Below, piece after piece: positions 42,390 to 54,449 of a stretch of 64,000 nucleotides of DNA (the first letter of the stretch is position 1; every line of letters starts with the position of its first letter). Below the pieces are notes generated by a model. That model was not told the origin of the DNA. It saw nothing but the letters and a program-made list of their open reading frames with translations, and ran no database searches. The DNA comes from Xanthostigma xanthostigma. Its lineage: Eukaryota; Arthropoda; Insecta; Raphidioptera; Raphidiidae. A program made the translations under genes and the position numbers. The stretch spans positions 24,756,001-24,820,000 of the forward strand of contig OY754469.1 in the NCBI GenBank assembly GCA_963575645.1. The letters run 5' to 3'.

Positions 42390-44125
42390 TACCATACCGT
42401 TCGCAGAGAGGTTATAACATAGCTATAGTCAGCTTGGTTCCCGACGACCCTAGGACCAGCGTACACAAGCTATTATTTGTATCGAAAACGCGCGACTGCA
42501 TCTCTATTTGACAATGGCTCAATTAATCGAAATTTCTCGTTAGATCGCACGATTTGACAACATACTGTGCTCAATTTAGCGATACAAACGTTTATTCCCC
42601 ATTTGAAGTTTGTTCGGCAATCGTGCTAACCTAACTTATCTGAAATGACGGACAGGTCTATTATACCTATTTGAGACGATTCACTCTACTTGCGGGTGGT
42701 GATTTGTTGTTTTACGATATCGTTTTAGAAGTCTGGAGTCTAAATAGAACCCCGACCCGGAAAATTGAGCGTGACGAGACTCCAAGGAGCGCCCTCATGA
42801 CGTATGTGACGTGAAGTGTTTTACCGTTTCGATTTTAAACAGAAGGTACGAGCTTATATCAAAGGCAAGTTTCATTTAAGTACATGTATATTGTTAGTTA
42901 AGTGGAGCAAGACGCTAACGTAAACACAGAGCATATTAGTTACAGCCACATCACTTTGAATAACTAATTTAAGTACTTTTATATACGAGGTACGTTTCAA
43001 TAGACCCTGCACCTACACCATTTTCAAATTACAACGTCATTCATATGCACGTATACAGCCTGTCTTAGCGAAAACTTTACACATATTTCATTGTCTTGCC
43101 TTTTGGGTTAGAGATTGAAAATTTTGGGGCGTTCGATAATAAACGACTCAACCTGACATGGGCGTCAATTTGCTGCACTGTTTTCAATTATTGCATTCTG
43201 CACAAACATTTCTTTGTCTTTTAAACAGCACCCCCTCATTTCGGCTTTAGAAGAAGGGCAAAGTGAGAAATAGAGACATTCCAGAGTTTTTATTTATATA
43301 AAAAAGCGGTGCAATTTTGTGTAATTATTTCTTAAACACAAAAACGAAACAGCTTCAAAAATTTCCAATTTGCCAAGATACTTCATAAACCATGATTCAC
43401 TTTAGCTTAGTACACTATTATTTGAAAAAATGCTCAAATTCAAATCGTAACACAGTTGGTTTGTTCCGGGATTGGAAGCGGCGCAACGATTCGACACTTA
43501 TCAGGTTGTGCCTCCTTAGCGATTATCCTGTACCCCAAAGTTTCCAATTTTAACTCAGAAGTTAAATCAATGAAATGCGTGGAGCTTTTGTGTAGACACT
43601 CTGTATGTATTACAAAAATAACATTGATGATTTTAAGAACACTTTCCTTTGATGTTCGACTTGACAAATTCTTAACAATTTTGGTCTCTGAAGTGTAATT
43701 TTGTTATTTAGAATAATCGTCGGTCAAATGTATTTTTCTAAAATTTCAAAATCTGCACTACGGTTCATGAATTACAGTTGTTCTTGATAAAGTTATTAAC
43801 TATTCATTAACATTTTTAATGTTGTAGTTAAATTTTTGTAAGAGAGCACTTGTTATAAAATCATGAAAAATATATAACTTTAACAAAATTGATGTGCATT
43901 ATGGACCTTTGGAAAAATAATTCTCAGTATTAAAGATGTAAAACAGCATAGAATAGTCAATTAAGGGAAGATGCTGACAGACGTCACACAGAATCCCGAA
44001 TACCTGGTCATGCAAGGAGGGGTCGATGGAAATAATAAATTTGACCTGCGTCATTGGTTAAAGTGTAACCTATTGCAGAATTCACAAAATGCAGTTAGTT
44101 GAAGCTTTTTACTATTGGTGGTCTA
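42390..44125. other. No recognised feature
   Basis: Intermediate AT content, with no repeat partner and no supported ORF. The overlapping ORFs at 43440-43698 on both strands show no motif. A CCCGACGACCCTAGGACCAG stretch at 42439 might be a transposon end, without partner. Confidence 0.5.
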
Positions 44126-44280
44126 ACCCTAGGGCCAGACTATGCTCCTCGCACTGCTCCTCGCTCTGCTCATCGCGTTGCCGCGATGTTTGCCCTAAGC
44201 GGCCACACACTGCCTACTCGAACTACTCATCGCGACGCTCCGCACTTGGCTCTCGCCTTTCGACAATGGAAGTTAATACT
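44126..44280. other. GC-rich block, possible PIF/Harbinger MITE end
   Basis: CTCCTCGCACTGCTCCTCGC, CATCGCGTTGCCGCGATG and AAGCGGCCACACACTGCC stand out against the AT-rich background. GCGGCCACAC recurs at 44939 with similar surroundings. Overlapping short ORFs reflect composition only. Confidence 0.35.
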
Positions 44281-44401
44281 GTGGCAGTGTGCGCACTATG
44301 TCTTTATACAGAAAAATGTATTTTAACTGTGCCGTCTATATACGTCTATTTTACTTGATGTTTTATAAAACGACGTATTCATAATTATGATACGTTTCAG
44401 G

Positions 44402-44698
44402 CTATCCATATGACACAAGGAATAATTCTAATGTTATTTTGCCGAAGTCTACACTGATGTTGTTTAATAAGAGCGCCGAATATAACGCCTTGAAAATGTT
44501 CAATAAATTGCCAGACAGTTTCAAAAATTTAAAAACTTCTAAAAGAGTATTGAAGACTGCTCTTTTTAAACAATGTCTGTATAAGGTAGACGATTTTATG
44601 AGTTGTAAACACGATTTATCTTTCTTTTGACAAATCCTATACATAATTGTATGTCTTTGGATAAATAAATTCTAAATTCTAATAGCATAGCAAATTTT
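44402..44698 (+). pseudogene. 3' end of a second non-LTR retrotransposon
   Basis: The plus strand reads YPYDTRNNSNVILPKSTLML followed by ALKMFNKLPDSFKN and a closing FMSCKHDLSFF before a stop at 44630. This is the C-terminal tail of jockey/CR1-like RT proteins (YxTRN, later FNKLP). The 3' end is a short AATAAATTCTAAATTCTAA tail. It is a different family from 2155-2450. The rest of the element is missing (5' truncation). Confidence 0.75.
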
Positions 44699-44724
44699 AT
44701 AAATGTTATAAAACGAAACGATAT

Positions 44725-44880
44725 TATAATTAAACGTCGTAGTCGTCGTCCTCGCCAACGGAGATGGTGGATGACATCGATTCCATTGTTTGAGCGCTTG
44801 ATGCGTACTGCGTGGCGCGGGAGTATGTGGCCGGCTTATTCCTGCTCTATTGCCGGTCCTTTGACTCGCGCACAAAAAAC
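44725..44880 (+). pseudogene. Possible PIF/Harbinger-like fragment
   Basis: A frame reads RRSRRPRQRRWWMTSIPLFE then continues to a stop at 44887-44889. A run of arginines followed by RWW is typical of the N-terminal part of some Harbinger transposases. There is no catalytic domain nearby, and composition bias could produce the same pattern. Confidence 0.3.
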
Positions 44881-45032
44881 CGACAATTGAGGGAGCACTG
44901 GGCATGACGAGCAGCATGATGTGCGGCATGGCGAGTAATGCGGCCACACTACGTTCCTGCCTCCTTTCCTCGCCACTTCCCATGCCACTCGTCGAGTGTG
45001 TGGCAGTAGCTTATGAGTAAACAGTAACTGAA

Positions 45033-45421
45033 ATATCGTCGTTGGTTCTGTAATAGCTCTTACGTGCATAATTGGCAGATTTTACGTTTTTTAAATGAAA
45101 AAATTCAGGAAACGGAGCTCTATACACTAGTAATACCTCCAAATTAATTTTACAGTAACCAACACGGGGAAGTAACTCTTATGTGAAAAGTTGTATCAAA
45201 TAATTCCTCCCATGTGCCAATAAATCCGAAATTAACGTTAAATAATTTTTAAGAAAATACTTCGTCTTAATTAAACACGTATAGTAAAGATAAGTATGAA
45301 TTAGTAATATACCTCTGAAATTGCTAGTTCTTACCATCCATTGCTGAAATAACCACTTTTTGGCTTTTCCTGCAAATTTTACTTTTTGCACATAAGAGGT
45401 ATTACAGAACCAACGACGATA
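45033..45421. mobile_element. MITE with ~40-bp inverted ends
   Basis: ATATCGTCGTTGGTTCTGTA at 45033 is mirrored by TACAGAACCAACGACGATAT at 45402-45421, continuing as CTCTTACGTGCA against TGCACATAAGAG. The interior has diverged arms (GGCAGATTTTACG, TTTCCTGCAAATTTTAC) and an ORF shadow. Confidence 0.85.
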
Positions 45422-45779
45422 TGCTTGTCTTTGAATATCTTTCTATTGAATATGTGTTACAGTTTAATAATAATTGCAATTAATCAGTGTAAATTGTGTT
45501 GTAGTGATAATGTGCCAGACGCCAGTATTTCCAGAAACTGAGGTAGGTCCTCCTACTGAGTATTTATTAGGTTTGTTAGAAACTCAGCTTGTTGAATAGT
45601 AGGTATATCATGAAATGAGTGATGTTTGTGAATGCGAACTAAAATGAGTATTGAGTACGTAGAGGTTTTATGATCATGGGCTTATGTGTTATAATTATAT
45701 CAGAGTTGAGAAGAATATTGGTTGGAACGTAATTTTAGATATATTATATATAGATAGTAGGGATAAGTAAAATGTATGT
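45422..45779. other. No recognised feature
   Basis: AT-rich DNA with no partner elsewhere in the window. Confidence 0.5.
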
Positions 45780-45944
45780 GTGTTAAAAGTAAAAATACTG
45801 CTTTTTATCGACAAAAATTTTTGAACGGTAACTCCGATCATCATGAAATTTGAACAACTAAGATGAATGTGCGTACTCATGTCTCTCCCTTGCCCATTCG
45901 TTCTTTTGCATCCGGGTGAAACCGGACGGGACCGCTAGTTATAT
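45780..45944 (-). repeat. Family A copy, minus strand
   Basis: On the minus strand ACTAGCGGTCCCGTCCGG, TTCACCCGGATGCAAAAG, ATGATGATCGGAGTTACCG and GTCGATAAAAAGCAGTATTT. Confidence 0.75.
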
Positions 45945-46262
45945 AATAATAAGCCGTTATGAAAAGTATACCATTATTATACAAAAAACGCCGTTATAGC
46001 ATATATCTTATCTGCGCATGCGCCGATTTTCCCCAAAAACAATAGGGCTCTTTATATTTGCATATCAAACATCCTCTTAAAATTTGGTTTCAATCCGCTC
46101 ATCCGTTTGACCTGTATCGTGTTCACAGACTAACAGAAGCACAGAGTTTTTCAAAAAATATGTTTTTTGGATTCGGGGGACCTCAAAACGGAAAGATAGT
46201 GTACAATTTTTGAAAAGTGATTTTTGACCTAAACTAGTAGGTACCATTCCCGAATGGTAAAA
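45945..46262 (-). repeat. Family D copy 5
   Basis: Complete from ATAATAAGCCGTTATG through GCGCATGCGCCGATTTTCC, TTTATATTTGCATATCAAAC and GGATTCGGGGGACCTCAAAA to GGTACCATTCCCGAATGG. It joins family A at the same TTATTAT point as copy 2. Confidence 0.8.
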
Positions 46263-46553
46263 CAACATTTTCCGTCTTACACTTTTCTCAATTGTGTCGT
46301 TTTTATGGTTTCATATGTGAAGTTTATTCAAATCATGCAGCTAAGTTATCCCTTATGCAAAATCAATATTAATAGATTGCACATTTTGTTTGGAATTTCT
46401 TGGACACAGAGCTGTGCAGTGCTAAGAACTTAGTGCTTGTAATAATGCTTAAAGCTTTATGCTTTAAGTATTTTGCAAAACAGATGTTCATACTCGTGTG
46501 AGCCGAAACTTTCCCATCAATTAGAAATATTGTTCATGTCCAAAATTTATATA

Positions 46554-47223
46554 CAGCGTGTCCACGGAAGTTCTTTACAAATGGAATTTTTTTTTATTAA
46601 TTATTGGGGCAAAAATTTTTTTCTGTGGAAAAGTTCTGCTTCGTCCAAAACCTCTAAAACAACAAAGAAAATTTTTTTCGGCCTAAAGTTTTACGAGGGA
46701 AATCAAAAAGTTTTATTTTACAAAAAATAAAAATTATCTGTGATATTCAAGATTTTCGCCCGTAGTAGGCTTGGAAAACAAAAGAATAGCACGTATTAAA
46801 TGTCAAGTAATTGAAAATAAAATGCCTGTAAAAAATATATCAAATTCCTTCTACAATGATTCGAAATTCAGGGACGGATTTTTGAAGGAGAACCGTTCTT
46901 TGTATGGAGAGATGGAGGATATTATGTTGAATTCTGATTTATAATTCTGAATAAATAATTACTTAGAAGTTAGTTATGTTATTATTTTGAATTAAAGTTG
47001 ATTATGTAACTAATTTTACGAAAATCTTGAATATCACAGATAATTTTTATTTTTAGTCAAATAAAACTTTTTGATTTCCCTCGTATAACTTTAGACCGAA
47101 AAAAATTTTCTTTGGTGTTTTAGAGGTTTTGGACGAAGCAGAACTTTTCCACAGAAAAAAATTTTGGCTCCAATAATTAATAAAAAAAAATTCCATTTGT
47201 AAAGAACTTCCGTGGACACGCTG
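46554..47223. mobile_element. Mariner-type MITE with ~205-bp inverted repeats
   Basis: Ends CAGCGTGTCCACGGAAGTTC with TA at 46552-46553 and 47224-47225. The arms run through ATGGAATTTTTTTTTATTAA, GGAAAAGTTCTGCTTCGTCC and AACTTTTTGATTTCCC-type sequence to AATATCAAGATTTTCG-like ends at about 46757 and 47020. The 260-base middle has a ~50-codon open stretch (IENKMPVKNI) without a recognised motif. Confidence 0.9.
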
Positions 47224-47454
47224 TATATTAATGTTGGAAGTTAAGATTTAAGAAGTTACTTTAAAATGCTTAATACTTCATTTTTTAAGTGCTTAAGTAA
47301 GTGTTCGATGCTTTTAAGCATTTTTTAAAGTGCTCGATGCTTGAAGCTCTGCTTGGAACATCCTGTATTATAATGCATACTTGTCGATGTGTTTGCAACT
47401 AATTAAGCCTCCAACGAAGTATACACACTCGTGCAATCACATTACTATTACAAT

Positions 47455-47575
47455 TAAGGCTTCCACACCGGAATTTTGAAATTTTGCAACTATAGAATTT
47501 CGGATAATATTAACAAATCAATTTCGAAACTGAAGAAATTAATATTGGAATTCCGGAATTAAAATTATTAAAATG
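47455..47575 (-). repeat. GGCTTCCA-ended repeat (partner 56700-56815)
   Basis: GGCTTCCACACCGGAATTTTG here resembles, inverted, the end CGGAATTCTG..GGAAGCCCT at 56700-56815. Both contain nested AATTCCGGAATT palindromes. Confidence 0.5.
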
Positions 47576-47633
47576 TCGCCTAATTTTCGATCAAAAAATG
47601 AAGGGGTTTTATCAATGATTAATCTCTCTAGAG

Positions 47634-47948
47634 CAGGGTCGGGCAAATCTTTTGATCGCCGGGCCACATAGCTTATAAAAATTTGATCGCGGGCCGCATA
47701 CCTGATGAAAATTTGACCGCGGTCCTCACTTTATATTTCCGCATTTGGAGAGCAAAAAAAAAAAGGTCTTCGCATTCTATTTCCGCATTTGGAGAGCAAA
47801 AAAAAAGCTCCTTAGGTCTTTTTTTCATCTGTTCTGTCCCTTGCTATTTCTTTACTATTTTTCTAAAATCTATAAAAAGCTTCGCGGGCCGGACAAAATT
47901 GTGCTGCGGGCCGGATCCAGCCGGCGGGCCGCCATTTGCCCAGGCCTG
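47634..47948. mobile_element. hAT-type MITE with 8-bp target duplication, copy 2
   Basis: Starts CAGGGTCGGGCAAATC and ends GCCATTTGCCCAGGCCTG. CTCTAGAG stands at 47626-47633 and 47949-47956. It is the same family as 14424-14712 in the other orientation. TTTCCGCATTTGGAGAGC is present twice (47730 and 47780), a small internal duplication. The two ORFs across it are not genes. Confidence 0.92.
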
Positions 47949-47956
47949 CTCTAGAG

Positions 47957-49485
47957 TTATATAAAGTATTTATAAGTTTAACTCGAAGTGTTTCGTTCAA
48001 AGTTTTTGGATGTCAATAAACAATTTTGATTAAAAAGCATGTTTCTTCAAACTGCAGTGTTTTTGTAGAACCTTTTCGATATAGGAAGTGCTTTCAAAAT
48101 TTGAAAACTTAGAATCAAATATCAAAATCAATTGGAGGCCCTAACTAGTTAATTATATCACATAGGTAACATTAAACTGAAATTCTTATTGTAGTTAGTA
48201 TATGTTTTCCATCCGGAGTATTGTGACACATTACAACTAAAACTTAGCGCAAGTCGAGTTCCAAACAAAACAAGCTCATATTACAATCTTTCGTTAACAT
48301 TATCACACTATAACGCATTAATTTGATTAGCACTCGCAGTAGTTCAATTTCATGATCGGTTTCTAGTACTCTATAGGTACCTGACCTGTACGATACCTGC
48401 TCTGTTAAATCAATAATTTTTTTTTGACACGAAATTTTGACTACAAAGCTGATGAATTATATTCATCAACATTTGTTTGAGTACGGTGTTAGATCAAACG
48501 ATTCTTTGGGTGGGTCGAAGTTTAGAAAACATTACAAGAAAAAATCAATCACAAAAAGGCCGAAAAATCTTGATAATGAATCACCTATATGCTGACTGAC
48601 ACCAATTAACTTTGCAAACGTGTTGAGGATCACTGGTATAGTTCACAAATTCACACACACATCGACACAAAAATATACATAGGTTGACATATCATTAGGG
48701 GAGATATGGGCACATGATGTCATTAGGCAAGCTCCGTTGGTGCCCAAGCACCCGATTCCCATCCATTAATTACATTTAACACACTGATAAAACATACACA
48801 GTCAATGAGAGAGACAAACGTATTACAACTTAGCCTACATAGAAAAGTGAAGACACACGTTGCAATGCTCTGACTGATAATATGTATTAAAAGCTATCTA
48901 TTGACCATAAATCGATCAAAATTATTTTTAAATAATAAAACACTTCAAATTCTACAACAATTATTATTAATCATGTTCTACCAAGTGCCGGGTGAAAAAT
49001 CATTGCAAATTACAAGTTTTTTTTAAAAAAAGGCTCATAATTCGTAAGAGCGTGAGTTGTAAAGCTCTATGACAGTTCATTAGAAATGACCCACGCTTTT
49101 ATAATTATGAACTTAAATTATTAAAAACTATTTTTTCCTTTTTAGTATACACTGCAATTAAAGTATTTTTTTCTAATATTTTACTTTCAAATTTTTAGTC
49201 CGCCATCTTGAGGCGCTATTGGGTTAAAAATGACGTCACATAGCTTACCGTATTCTACTCATCAAACCCTTTCATTTGATATCCAAGTCAAAATATTCAA
49301 AGTTCTAGCTTAATTAGAACTAGGCGAAATTTTTATTACAAAATTTGACCCAAACTGACTACAAACAGGTGAAGTTGAAGAAACCTTGTAAAAAAATCAG
49401 CATTATGGGCACCAAAGAGAGGGCTAGAGAGAACAAAATTCTAAGTAGCTCCTTGCATATCTGCGGTGGTGCATACATTTAAATG
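47957..49485. other. No recognised feature
   Basis: AT-rich DNA. A weak stem (GCTCATAATTCGTAAGAGCG near 49034 against CGCTTTTATAATTATGAAC near 49095) is the only structure noticed. Confidence 0.5.
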
Positions 49486-49578
49486 TGCTCACACGATACT
49501 ACCATCGCCACATTCGGTCAAATCACTTTTGATATTATTTGTCAATGGCAGCAAAAGAACGACCGAATCGTGTGAGCA
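49486..49578. repeat. Small inverted repeat / MITE
   Basis: TGCTCACACGAT (49486-49497) and ATCGTGTGAGCA (49567-49578) are perfectly inverted; ATTCGGTC and GACCGAAT lie just inside. Confidence 0.65.
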
Positions 49579-49594
49579 TGCAATTCGAATCAAT

Positions 49595-50200
49595 TAAAAT
49601 TCCAGTCAATTGGGCGACGGGACCATTCAAAATATTGACGTTTGATATAGTATAACAAAGAAAATAAAATTTCTGATATGGCGTGAGGTGACGCGGGTAA
49701 TGGATAGTATTCAATATGATAATTGCTATTCGTTGCCATGTTTACTTACACAATATGCTCTAGGTCATGTAAAAATTAATAAAAGCTTGCGTAACTAGTT
49801 TATTTCAGATCTACAGAACAAAAGAACAGCTGTTTTTTTCATTTTCAAAATATTTCTGAAACTATAAAGTTTAGAAAAAAAATTTTTAACGAAACTTTCT
49901 TGAAAAACAATATTTTTGTCACAGATAATAAAGGATTATTATTTTTATATATCTCTTTTGCGCATGCGCCGATTTTCCTCAAAAACAATAGGACTCTTCA
50001 TATTTGCAAATCAAACATCTCCCAAAATTTGTTCTCATTCCGTTCATCCGTTTGACCTGTATCGTGTTCACAGAAACACAGAATAACAGACTAACAGACA
50101 AACACGTACAGTTTTTTGGATTCGGGGGACTTCAAAACGAAAAAATATTGTAAAATTTCGAAAAGTGAATTTTGACCTAAATTCATGAGTTGGAATGGTA
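49595..50200 (-). repeat. Family D copy 6, longest minus-strand copy
   Basis: From AATTCCAGTCAATTGGGCGA through GCGTGAGGTGACGCGGGTAA, TTCGTTGCCATG, GAACAGCTG, GCGCATGCGCC and GGATTCGGGGGAC to TTGGAATGGT. It lacks the 295-base segment present in copy 4. Confidence 0.8.
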
Positions 50201-50250
50201 ATAGGAATCTCGTGGTTTCCTTGACCCCAGTAGAAAACGTGAACAAATAA

Positions 50251-50355
50251 AAAAAATTCCAGCCAATTGGGCAACGGGACCATTTTTGATACTATATCAA
50301 ATGTCAATATTTTTGAAGTTGGAATGGTCATATCGCCCAATTGGTTGGAATTTTT
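50251..50355. repeat. Inverted duplicate of the family D end
   Basis: AATTCCAGCCAATTGGGC (50255) and GCCCAATTGGTTGGAATT (50334-50351) face each other around ~50 bases, continuing as GGGACCATT and AATGGTC. Two family D ends lie head to head. Confidence 0.75.
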
Positions 50356-52201
50356 TACCTACATTAAGTGTTAGAAGACCAAAAATCTTAATATCCCATA
50401 TAAAAATATATAATTGATTTTTGAAAGCAATAAATTTTTTTAGAGCAGTGGATTCAACCCGCTCAGGGGACCAAGCGACATTTCTAAAAAAAATATTATA
50501 TATGAAATTATAACCCTCCTTTTTTCGAAGTTGGGTGAAAAATGTTCCGTATTAGAGACACATAAGAGTGATACACCCAACACTTCAGTAAACGAAGACA
50601 ATGTAAAGATTAAGAATGGAATGAAGAATGTCAAACAGGTATACGAGGATGTATAAAAACCATGTAAATCAAGGTTAATGATTTTAAAAATGTTATTACT
50701 GGATTTCCCAAAAGACAATATTGATAAAATAGAAGAACTTAAAAGGCAATAAACTATTTAAAACTCGCATCACAATGTTGTGTAGAGATAATCTACGCTT
50801 TATCACCAACTACGCTGCTTTGTTAATAGAAATGTGCAGTAAGTGGAGGCAGCGCCTTATTTAAAGGTGTGGGGTCGACGATTAATTGGAAACCTCTGAA
50901 AAAATTCTATATCTCATGGCATCGTTTTTTCACTATGAAACGGAGTTTGTCGAGGATTTTGCATTGTGGGGGCCTCGCAGCGCGTGCTCCTTTTGCCATA
51001 AACCCGGCGTTCAATGCAGTGGATAGAAAATAGGAAGTTAGGTTAAAGAAGTTTGAGAACATGGGAGTTCAACAGGCATAAGGATACATTTCGATATTTA
51101 TATAGAATAATTAGAGAAAACAATGGAAAACTAAAAAGAGAATACAGCAGATTTCTTTCAATGAGTCGTAAGTTAACTTTGCGAATGTAAGGATACATAT
51201 TTGTCGAGTTTCGATTCCTCATAAACATGTAAATTCAGTGCGATCCTTATCGTTATTATGCTCGTATATTTTTAGATTTAACGTATTCACTCCCGTGCAC
51301 ACACAAATATACCTTCTGCGAAAGCAATTTCTAGTTTAAGATCTACATAAAATAAAAATTGCGTGTTTTATATGTACGCGAGTTTTTATACCAAACTTCA
51401 AAGCTTTAAGCTTGTGATTTAAAATGGAAAGTTTCAAATGATTCCAAAAGATTTAACACAAAGACAATGTCAGACGGAACTCTGTGGCTTCCAAAAAACT
51501 TAATAGGATTTCACAGGAAGGCATATTCTTCCGTTTGCCGCTTATGCGACTGACGACCAAAACTTGTACACAGGATGAAAATATTATCTTAGCTTCGGTT
51601 GAATGCTGTTTGGGTGATGTCTGACAAAAGTAGAGAGCTCAATAATAGATGAATGAATGCGTTAATGACAGTAAATTGTTTTTTAGAGCTGTAGTAATTT
51701 ACCTATTGACAAATCAAATACGTATTGAAGAGCTACGATTCTTCGTTCCACTTCATACTTGATCATGGTGAAAATTACATTCCTTAGCTATATGTCAAAA
51801 ATAACACAGCAGCAGTTCGAAATGTATGTAGTGAAGGCGAGGGTAGGTACAGCTAGAAATAATTATATGTACTTACAATCACAGTTTTAGATAGAGGCAG
51901 TCTTTACCCGCGATTTTTTTCTTTTCAGCCCCCTTTAATAGAAGCACGATATTTTCAAATTGAAATACACCAGCTCAGGACATTTCGACTATACACTGGT
52001 ATTGAGATGTATTATAACTTGACTTTTAGTCTAGTTCACAAGTTCAAAAATGTGTTAATTCTTGAAATAGCTCCTAAAAATATGGGCGATAGCTCATTGA
52101 ATTCGGAATGTATCAAAATGTTTCATTAACACATAAAAAATTGCTAAAGTTATAAACAAATTAAGATGGAAGAAAAAAGGATTTAGTTTTTCGCTAATAT
52201 T
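50356..52201. other. No recognised feature
   Basis: AT-rich DNA. A lone CAGTGGATTCAACCCGCTC at 50447 might be a hAT end. A small GC-rich patch (GGGGGCCTCGCAGCGCGTGC) lies at 50968. ORFs at 50440-50718 and 51043-51228 show no motif. Confidence 0.5.
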
Positions 52202-53022
52202 GCACATACCGCTAAACTAGCGGTATGTGTTTTATTATCGCTTTGTGCGTCAGAGCTGGCTTTCGTTCATATAAGAAGTTATATCTAAGTTAATTTCACA
52301 CGAAATCCATTCAAATTGAAGCTTTTTGAAAAGAGGAGATTCTAATCTATAAAACAGAACCATTTTTAAATCAATTCGAGTTAATAAATACTATTAAAAT
52401 TGTAATTGAAAATCACAAACAGCAGTTGTCGGTTGGTCTGTACGTATGTACGTACGTCACGACTCTACAGATCGCAATTTTGGTCGGATTGCCTTGGGTT
52501 ATATTTTATTCACTTTGTTTACTATCAGACCAGAACCCTATTTAAATTCACTAAAATGTGTTCAGTAGTTTAATTTTTATAAACAGTTTTATTTTATTAT
52601 TTTTGACAGCTAATAGTTTAAAAAAACAATTAATAATTGCTGTGTAAATATAGTGTAATCCATAAAACAAGTGCTACATTTCTATACCGTGATAACACCA
52701 CTACACGTAGTCGGGCGCCGTGGCGTAATGGTTATGCCGTTGGATCCCCAAGGGCAAGGTCCTGGGTTCGATTCCTTACGAGATCATTGATTTTTTTCTT
52801 TTTTTTTTCTTTTTATTTTGTTTTATTTTATTCCACTTGATATTAATTATATATTATATTATGTATAGTTCTTAATTTTTTTTATTTTTGCAAACTTAAA
52901 AAAAATATTTTTTGAATTTTTAATTATTTATTTCTTTAAATTTTTAAATCTTTTTAAATTTATTAAAAATATTTTTTAATTGTTATTTTTTTATCATACA
53001 GTGGAAAACTTGCGGGATGTGC
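52202..53022. mobile_element. 821-bp TIR-type element with tRNA-like region, copy 2
   Basis: Near-identical to 10176-11015 in the same orientation, with the same left palindrome (52202-52230, one end base changed) and GCGGGATGTGC at 53012-53022. Main differences are a shorter TACG microsatellite and small indels. Flanks differ on the left, whereas on the right similarity continues to about 53047. Confidence 0.85.
52712..52785 (+). ncRNA. tRNA-like sequence, second copy
   Basis: A box TGGCGTAATGGT (52721-52732) and B box GGTTCGATTCC (52765-52775), followed by long T runs. The 5' end reads GGGCGCCG here versus GGCCGCCG in copy 1. ORF 52637-52840 runs through it and is not a gene. Confidence 0.65.
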
Positions 53023-53469
53023 ACTTTTGGTTTTGACAACTATCTTAAAAACTATAAGCGATAGCCAAAATTCTTAAAGAGGAGGAAATTTCCAATAAAA
53101 AAGTCCTCAATCCTGGAACTCTAACTCCATTATTTATAACTTTAAATTAACGCGTGGCCGTTACGGGCTGCGCGCACCATCTTTGACGAGAGCATGTCAC
53201 ATAAAATATTTTTTTTACAGTATTAAATATTAATTTCAAAATTTGAAATTTGAATAAAATTTATGGTGTATTCTTAATACTTTAAACTTTAAAGAATAAG
53301 GTCTCGTTGAAAAAAAATGTTAATAGTATATTGTGCGACTAGTGAGAGAAGGAGAAGATTCCATGAGCGTGAAATTTGCCGCACGAGCTTAGCGAGTGCG
53401 GTAACACGCGAGTGGAATATTCTCCTTCGATCAATGGTCGCGCATAATATTTTATTCAACTAGCACGAG

Positions 53470-53813
53470 CGATATGTAATCGGGGCCCTGATAAAAGAGG
53501 GAAAAATAATAAATCACTTCATTGATTGACGTACACACCGTCCTCGATGCATACAAGAAGGCCATGACTTTCGTTGAATTGCGATGCTGTTTTCATATAT
53601 ACAATACCGCCTACCACGTTCCTATTGGTCCAGAAGCAGTGCAGTTTTTTTTCATTATTGCACGCTTGGGCTTACTACTGCGTTCCCATTGGTCCAGAAA
53701 ATTCATTATCGCACAGTATGGCTCATTATTAGCACTCTACGCGTCAACATGAAGTAATTTTTTATTTCTCCCGAATTTAGCAGGGCCCCGAAATTACATA
53801 TTACTCACGCGTA
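53470..53813. mobile_element. MITE-like inverted repeat with GGGGCCCTG ends
   Basis: GATATGTAATCGGGGCCCTG at 53471 is mirrored at 53783-53808, and AATCACTTCAT by ATGAAGTAATT at 53749. The interior has a tandem TTCCTATTGGTCCAGAA / TTCCCATTGGTCCAGAA pair. Upstream, CCGCACGAGC..GAGTGCGG near 53381 is a small hairpin. Confidence 0.7.
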
Positions 53814-53880
53814 TTGAATAAAGTTATTTTTTCAACAAGTTAGGCAATTATTAACTAAAAAAATTTTATGGAACCTCCGT

Positions 53881-54397
53881 TGTAATAGGTCATATGCATG
53901 ATTTTTTTTTATATTTTTAATAGATTATTTAGTCAACCATAATACGGAAAAAAATTGATAATCATTTAAAAATGTAATATTATCATAAAAAAAAAAATAT
54001 TAAATTCCACATTCAAAAATAGACAGTTTAAACAATCGGCCATGTTCGCGGGCTTATGTGACGTCATGATATACGATGCATGCCAACCTTGATGTCAAAT
54101 TGTCAATGTTCTAAATGAAGTATATTAATTGTTGTTTTCTCTAAATACTGACATAATCTTACTGTGAGACGACACAGTCGTCATGAAAACTGTTGTTGAT
54201 ATATAGGTACTCTGACGTCACGATGCGTTTTGAAAATTCGAAAATAGCGCTTATTTTCTACATTTCTTTTTTATTATTTGTATTTTTTTCAGTGATTAGA
54301 TTAATAAAATAACCATTACGTTATGATCAAGAACTAAAATATATTTCGAAATAAAAATTTTAACCAATTTGGAGTTTTATGCATATGACCTATTGCA
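53881..54397. mobile_element. Probable MITE with 19-bp inverted ends
   Basis: TGTAATAGGTCATATGCAT (53881-53899) and its inverse ATGCATATGACCTATTGCA (54379-54397) differ at one position. The interior is AT-rich without an ORF of note. Confidence 0.7.
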
Positions 54398-54449
54398 GAC
54401 AACAAAAAATGTTCAAATAATAATTTCTTCTTGAAGCTCTTTTTATATA

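Noticed and set aside
44672-45069. Overlapping ORFs with many Cys/Ser/Pro residues
   Set aside because: They read the opposite strand of a GC-rich, possibly PIF-like, stretch; composition explains them.
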